Origin: a bacterium
Lineage (GTDB): Bacteria; Chlamydiota; Chlamydiia; Chlamydiales; SM23-39
Direction: 5' to 3'
Assembly: GCA_021818045.1 (NCBI GenBank)
Contig: JAKAFF010000103.1
Coordinates: forward strand, 1-5,708
DNA length: 5,708 nt
A model generated the notes under the pieces. That model had not been told where the DNA came from. It did not search any database and saw nothing but the letters and a program-made list of their open reading frames with translations. The position numbers and the translations under genes are program-made. Shown piece after piece: positions 5,519 through 5,708 of the stretch (the stretch's first letter is position 1; every line of letters begins with the position of its first letter).

Positions 5519-5708
5519 GACGCACCTAACATCGAGAGAAGTTCATCCACTGCTGTGTCGAGAACGACGATCTTTTGGCAACGAGCCAACTCATACGCGT
5601 TCATTTGAGGCACGAGCAGATATTCCTTTTTAGGGATGTTCCGCAAACTTTTCACAAGATTGACATGTGGATGCTCTTGTTGCGCATCGCCCAAGACGAG
5701 AACACGTC
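5515..5708 (-). CDS. rplD: 50S ribosomal protein L4, C-terminal fragment (cut by window edge)
   Basis: Reading the minus strand from the right edge gives an open frame of 63 complete codons ending in TGA at 5517-5515. The translation includes SLRNIPKKEYLLVPQMNAYE and then LARCQKIVVLDTAVDELL, which matches the L4 C-terminal pattern: 'aRN.p.v.v....lNvyDLL....lv.t..Al..l'. L4 binds 23S rRNA, lines part of the exit tunnel with its loop (outside this window), and in some bacteria represses its own operon. Its stop codon overlaps the rplW start in an ATGA arrangement, and rplW always follows rplD in S10 clusters. Only the last third of the protein is visible, so length and the rRNA-binding loop cannot be judged. 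The identification rests on C-terminal pattern plus position. Confidence 0.93.
   Translation of the reverse strand, partial: RVLVLGDAQQEHPHVNLVKSLRNIPKKEYLLVPQMNAYELARCQKIVVLDTAVDELLSMLGAS

Noticed and set aside
5150..5608. 152-codon open frame on the plus strand, with a Phe-rich stretch
   Set aside because: It is antisense to rplW and the ends of rplD and rplB. The hydrophobic Phe run is the complement of lysine codons in L23, not a real membrane segment.
1..5708. Search for a novel system, mobile element, CRISPR array, RNA gene or internal terminator
   Set aside because: The coding content leaves at most 15 bp between genes, every gene belongs to a universal ribosomal family, and no repeats or hairpin-plus-T-run terminators stood out. 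By sequence the region is an ordinary housekeeping operon.

Overview
The window is a tightly packed ribosomal-protein operon read entirely on the minus strand. It holds one truncated gene and thirteen complete genes. In transcription order (right to left) these are rplD (C-terminal part only), rplW, rplB, rpsS, rplV, rpsC, rplP, rpmC, rpsQ, rplN, rplX, rplE, rpsH and rplF. This is the bacterial S10 cluster running directly into the spc cluster.

Organism: the best guess is a member of the Chlamydiota, more likely an 'environmental' family (Parachlamydia/Waddlia/Simkania-like) than Chlamydia itself. This rests on recalled protein resemblance, not a search. S17, S3, L2, L23, L6 and S8 carry stretches close to the chlamydial versions. 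There is also no rpsN (S14) between rplE and rpsH, which fits the chlamydial gene order as I recall it.

Layout: 5515-5708 is the 3' end of rplD, cut by the window edge. 2150-5518 carries the S10-type genes rplW to rpsQ. 1-2153 carries the spc-type genes rplN to rplF. Genes are separated by 15 bp or less, or overlap by 4-8 bp. No intergenic space is large enough for a conventional promoter or terminator, so the whole window looks like the interior of one long transcript with translational coupling. Shine-Dalgarno-like motifs lie mostly inside the 3' end of the preceding gene.

Function: the products assemble into both subunits. L4, L23, L2, L22, L16, L29, L14, L24, L5 and L6 belong to the 50S; S19, S3, S17 and S8 belong to the 30S. 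All frames are intact and family signatures are present. I saw no mobile element, RNA gene, CRISPR array or unknown system. The mildly unusual points are the missing rpsN, the seamless S10/spc junction, and an Ala/Ser/Gly tail on S19 whose last codons form the ribosome binding site of rplV.
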